A stretch of DNA of 64,000 bases from JAHBVL01 sp964461025. Lineage in GTDB: Bacteria; Chloroflexota; Chloroflexia; Thermomicrobiales; UBA6265. How positions within the stretch are numbered: the first letter of the stretch is position 1; the number at the start of each line of letters is the position of its first letter. Positions 61,535 through 64,000 of this stretch are shown here, in pieces. The notes beneath the pieces are model-generated. The model ran no database searches. It was not told the DNA's origin and saw nothing but the letters and a program-made list of their open reading frames with translations. Location: assembly GCA_964461025.1 (NCBI GenBank), contig CAYWSE010000007.1, forward strand, positions 12,956-76,955. The letters run 5' to 3'. The translations under genes and the position numbers were made by a program.

Positions 61535-63757
61535 ATGTCGCTTGCTGGCGCTGGTGTCTTTCTGCTCACCGTCGTGGTCGTTGGGCTTGTGATTCTCGAC
61601 AGGCTGCGGTTGTCGCCGCCTGCTGCGAGTCCTGACTCTCCATCACAACCCTCCCCAGTCCGGCGCGCCGAGTCACCGGCCGTCTCGACGCTTCCCGGCG
61701 AGACGAGGCGCCTCCTGGCACGGGGACGGATTTTGCTGGCCGGCGCGCTGGCATGTGGTCTGTTCGCGCTCGTCATCGGTCAGCGCGGGTTGACCGGAGG
61801 TGACCCGTCGATCGGCACGGTGGTTCTGTGGCTGGCCGGGCTGGCAGTCATCGTCTGGCTCGATTGGCTGGCAGGAAACGAAGCAGTCAGTCCCGGAGTC
61901 GTCGGAGAATCAGCCGGTTTCACGACGCACATCGCCAGATGGCGCCTGATGCTGTTGTTACCGGTTGGGCTGGCCGCGCTGTATATCTGGACCGAAACGC
62001 CGTCACGCGCAATCGACGATTCGAGTCTCGACATCGTTCTCCTCTGGCTGCTTTCGATTGCCGGATTGGTCGTCGCCTCAGGCGCTCTGCCAGATCGAGT
62101 TCAAGCGATCGGCTGGCGAGCGCGCCTGATCGAACACAGGTTGGAGCTGGCGATCGCGGCCGCGATGTTGCTGGTCGCTGTCGTTCCCCGCGCATACTCG
62201 CTCTCCAGCTATGCCTGGTCGATGTCGGGTGATGAGGGAACGTTCGCCGTCACTGCTCGCAGCTCGCTGGAAGGAGCGATCCGCAATCCGTTCAACTCGG
62301 GACCTTGGGGCTACCCATCGCTGCTGTTCATTGTGCAGGGATGGTTCATCGACCTCTTCGGCGGATCGGTTGGCAGTGCCAGGGCGCTCAGCGCGCTGTT
62401 CGGCATCGGTTCAGTAATGGCCGTCTGGTTGCTGATTCGCGATCACTTCAATCGCTACACCGCGCTATTTGCGGCCCTCTTCTGTGCATCACTGAACTTG
62501 CACGTCTACTGGTCGCGAGATGCGCAGAATGCGTCGGCCCCGATGTTCTTCTTTCCGCTGGCCATCCTGCTCCTGGACAGGGGGTTGATTGGCGGAAGCC
62601 GGGCCAGCTCGGTGGCGGCGGGTCTGGTCATCGCGTTGGCGCAGTTTTTCCACCCATCGAACCGTCTCTTGCTGCCGATGGCTGTCGCGTATTTGATTTA
62701 TGCCCTGATTCTCGTCACCAGGGAGAATCGGGAAATCTCGCAGCAGAGTTGGGGGTCGACGCTGGCGAATACTGGCTGGCTCACAGCGGCGATCGTTTTC
62801 GGTCATTTGCCGCTCATCGCCTATTTCGAAACGCATCGCGTCGAGTTCTGGTCGAGAACGAACGAAGTGTCCGTTTTCGCTTCCGGCTGGCTCGACCAGG
62901 AGCAGGTGATCACCGGCGACACAGCGGTCGAGATCATGGCGCGCCAGTTGTGGAACGCGGCGATGCTGCCCTTCAGCACGCTGCCGCACGGACATTACCG
63001 CCCCGGTTCGCCGCTGGTTGGATGGCCAATTGTGATCTTCGTGGCGATCGGACTTGCGCTGGCGACAGTCTGGTTGTTGCGGCGTCGCTATTTCGGCATC
63101 GCGCTGGGATTTTGGGTCATGACGATCGGTCTCGGCTTCACCAATGGGCCTCCGATGACCAACCGCTACACCGCGGCGGCGCCTTTTCTGGCGATGCTTG
63201 GCGCGATCGGTCTGTGGGCAGCTGGTCGGTTGATAGCCCGCTACTGGAGGGCGCCGGTCAGGATTCTGGCGCCAGTGGTTGGCGCGATCGCGATTTTCAT
63301 TGCGATCTGGCAATTCCACTTCTACTTCCAGGACCCGAATCAGGTCGATCTCTACTCCGATCCCAATAGCCAGATCGCCAATGGCGTTGCCCGCGAAGCC
63401 GAGCAGCTCGGCGACGGCGCAGTCGTCTACCTCGCCGGGGCGCCAAGACTCTTTTACGACGGATTCAAGAACATCGAATTCATCGCTCCAAACGCGACCG
63501 GATTCGATGTCGACCCGATGTGGGACCTTAATCAGTCGCCGCCTCAGCTCGCCGGACCGACGTTGTTCGCATTCATCCCCGAACGTTCGAACGAGCTCGA
63601 GGTGGTCAGCTCCTGGTTCCCTGATGGAATGCTGGCGTTGCATACCCTCCCCGATGGCAGCACGCTGTATTTGTCCTATCTAGTAGAACCTCTCGACGCG
63701 GCCGCTGTGCAGCCGGGCGAATCGGTAGCGAACGCGCATGAGGGAACCGAGACGTGA
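61535..63757 (+). CDS. Membrane glycosyltransferase, GT39/ArnT-like
   Basis: 740-residue polytopic membrane protein. The first periplasmic loop holds WSMSGDEGTFAVTARSSLEG, with the acidic DE pair used by PMT/ArnT/AglB-like GT-C enzymes. About a dozen hydrophobic segments follow, then a soluble C-terminal domain. It would transfer a sugar from a polyprenyl-phosphate donor to a protein or lipid at the outer face. AAAGG precedes the ATG. A divergent GT2 and a coupled downstream membrane gene suggest a small glycosylation locus. Confidence 0.85.
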   Translation: MSLAGAGVFLLTVVVVGLVILDRLRLSPPAASPDSPSQPSPVRRAESPAVSTLPGETRRLLARGRILLAGALACGLFALVIGQRGLTGGDPSIGTVVLWLAGLAVIVWLDWLAGNEAVSPGVVGESAGFTTHIARWRLMLLLPVGLAALYIWTETPSRAIDDSSLDIVLLWLLSIAGLVVASGALPDRVQAIGWRARLIEHRLELAIAAAMLLVAVVPRAYSLSSYAWSMSGDEGTFAVTARSSLEGAIRNPFNSGPWGYPSLLFIVQGWFIDLFGGSVGSARALSALFGIGSVMAVWLLIRDHFNRYTALFAALFCASLNLHVYWSRDAQNASAPMFFFPLAILLLDRGLIGGSRASSVAAGLVIALAQFFHPSNRLLLPMAVAYLIYALILVTRENREISQQSWGSTLANTGWLTAAIVFGHLPLIAYFETHRVEFWSRTNEVSVFASGWLDQEQVITGDTAVEIMARQLWNAAMLPFSTLPHGHYRPGSPLVGWPIVIFVAIGLALATVWLLRRRYFGIALGFWVMTIGLGFTNGPPMTNRYTAAAPFLAMLGAIGLWAAGRLIARYWRAPVRILAPVVGAIAIFIAIWQFHFYFQDPNQVDLYSDPNSQIANGVAREAEQLGDGAVVYLAGAPRLFYDGFKNIEFIAPNATGFDVDPMWDLNQSPPQLAGPTLFAFIPERSNELEVVSSWFPDGMLALHTLPDGSTLYLSYLVEPLDAAAVQPGESVANAHEGTET

Positions 63758-64000
63758 TCGTCGGCGTGATGGGCGCCGGGCGAAGAACGCAACTGCTAAG
63801 CGCGGCCGCCGCTGCCTTCCTCTTCCTGGCAATTTGGGGCCAGGTGCGTATCGTTCGCGACCATCCGTTTCGCTGGACTACCCTGGCGATCTGGGTGGTG
63901 GGCCTCAGTGGGATCGCGCTGTTGTCTTGGCGACAGCATTCGCGACAAAACAGTGGATCGCCCCGCTTCGACCCACCCGCAGGATCCTCCGATCGGAGCA
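63754..64000 (+). CDS. Membrane protein, 3' partial
   Basis: A frame opens at GTG 63754, overlapping the GT39-like stop by four bases (GTGA), and stays open to the end of the window (82 codons). It starts MIVGVMGAGRR, then has two hydrophobic segments (AAAAAFLFLAIW and LAIWVVGLSGIALL) and a Pro/Ser-rich stretch. The order resembles the start of the preceding GT39-like protein, so a second membrane glycosyltransferase is likely. Confidence 0.65.
   Translation, partial: MIVGVMGAGRRTQLLSAAAAAFLFLAIWGQVRIVRDHPFRWTTLAIWVVGLSGIALLSWRQHSRQNSGSPRFDPPAGSSDRS

Overview
The window is GC-rich (about 60% by eye) and densely coded, mostly in polycistronic blocks joined by ATGA, GTGA or TGATG stop/start overlaps. 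It contains no tRNA, rRNA, IS element or CRISPR array. Tat-type leaders on an oligopeptide-binding protein and on a Cys-rich surface protein, an LPxTG-like anchor, many amidohydrolases, Gfo/Idh oxidoreductases and family 5 ABC binding proteins together suggest Chloroflexota, most likely a Thermomicrobia-like heterotroph. That assignment is inference from gene style, not from a marker gene.

Layout. 0-1.8 kb: ABC half-transporter, probably cut at its 5' end. 1.8-6.4 kb, minus: HAD phosphatase, an AAA-ATPase/TPR/LuxR regulator and a membrane-anchored SnoaL-cupin protein. 6.45-20.6 kb, plus: a FadR-type GntR regulator behind a near-consensus promoter with a palindromic operator, then a catabolic island: peptide-type binding protein, two permeases, N-acyl-D-amino-acid deacylase-like amidohydrolase, two Gfo/Idh oxidoreductases, a DHDPS/NAL-class aldolase, a BNR-repeat sialidase-like protein, a DegT aminotransferase, a double amidohydrolase with a dead N-terminal half, and an HpcH/HpaI aldolase. 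20.6-24.4 kb: a 40-residue CxxC...CxH microprotein and a second binding protein/permease set. Neither transporter has its ATPases here. 24.4-30.2 kb, minus: gamma-glutamyltransferase, MDR dehydrogenase, a Gfo/Idh paralogue of one in the first island, FAA hydrolase, esterase and YjbR.

30.3-37.3 kb: typA, then manC translationally coupled to an 841-residue fusion of threonine ammonia-lyase, a beta-rich middle domain and a VanY-type D,D-carboxypeptidase, followed by a tiny acidic protein and an Ldh2 dehydrogenase. 37.4-42.5 kb: cupin, a GatC/AtzG-like protein coupled to an amidase, an M42 aminopeptidase, and lipoamide dehydrogenase followed by a small palindromic repeat cluster. 42.6-49 kb: FAA hydrolase, ManA, a PAP2-YjdF-like membrane fusion, and CopA with a CsoR-like operator inside its promoter. 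49-54.7 kb: HAD, a phosphotriesterase-like protein without its metal motif, a leaderless S10 peptidase, and a 743-residue Tat/LPSTG protein with about 108 cysteines. 54.9-59.7 kb, minus: a sugar operon (Gfo/Idh, isomerase, ROK kinase, DHDPS-class aldolase) interrupted by a four-helix-bundle gene lying between inverted repeats. 59.8-64 kb: a secreted HExxH protein, a GT2, a GT39/ArnT-like membrane protein and a gene cut by the window end.

Strongest candidates for undescribed biology: the threonine-lyase/VanY fusion, the FadR-controlled island for what may be an N-acylated amino sugar or acid, the Tat/LPSTG disulfide-rich protein, and the four-helix-bundle cassette. Functional statements rest on reading motifs by eye; no database search was run.
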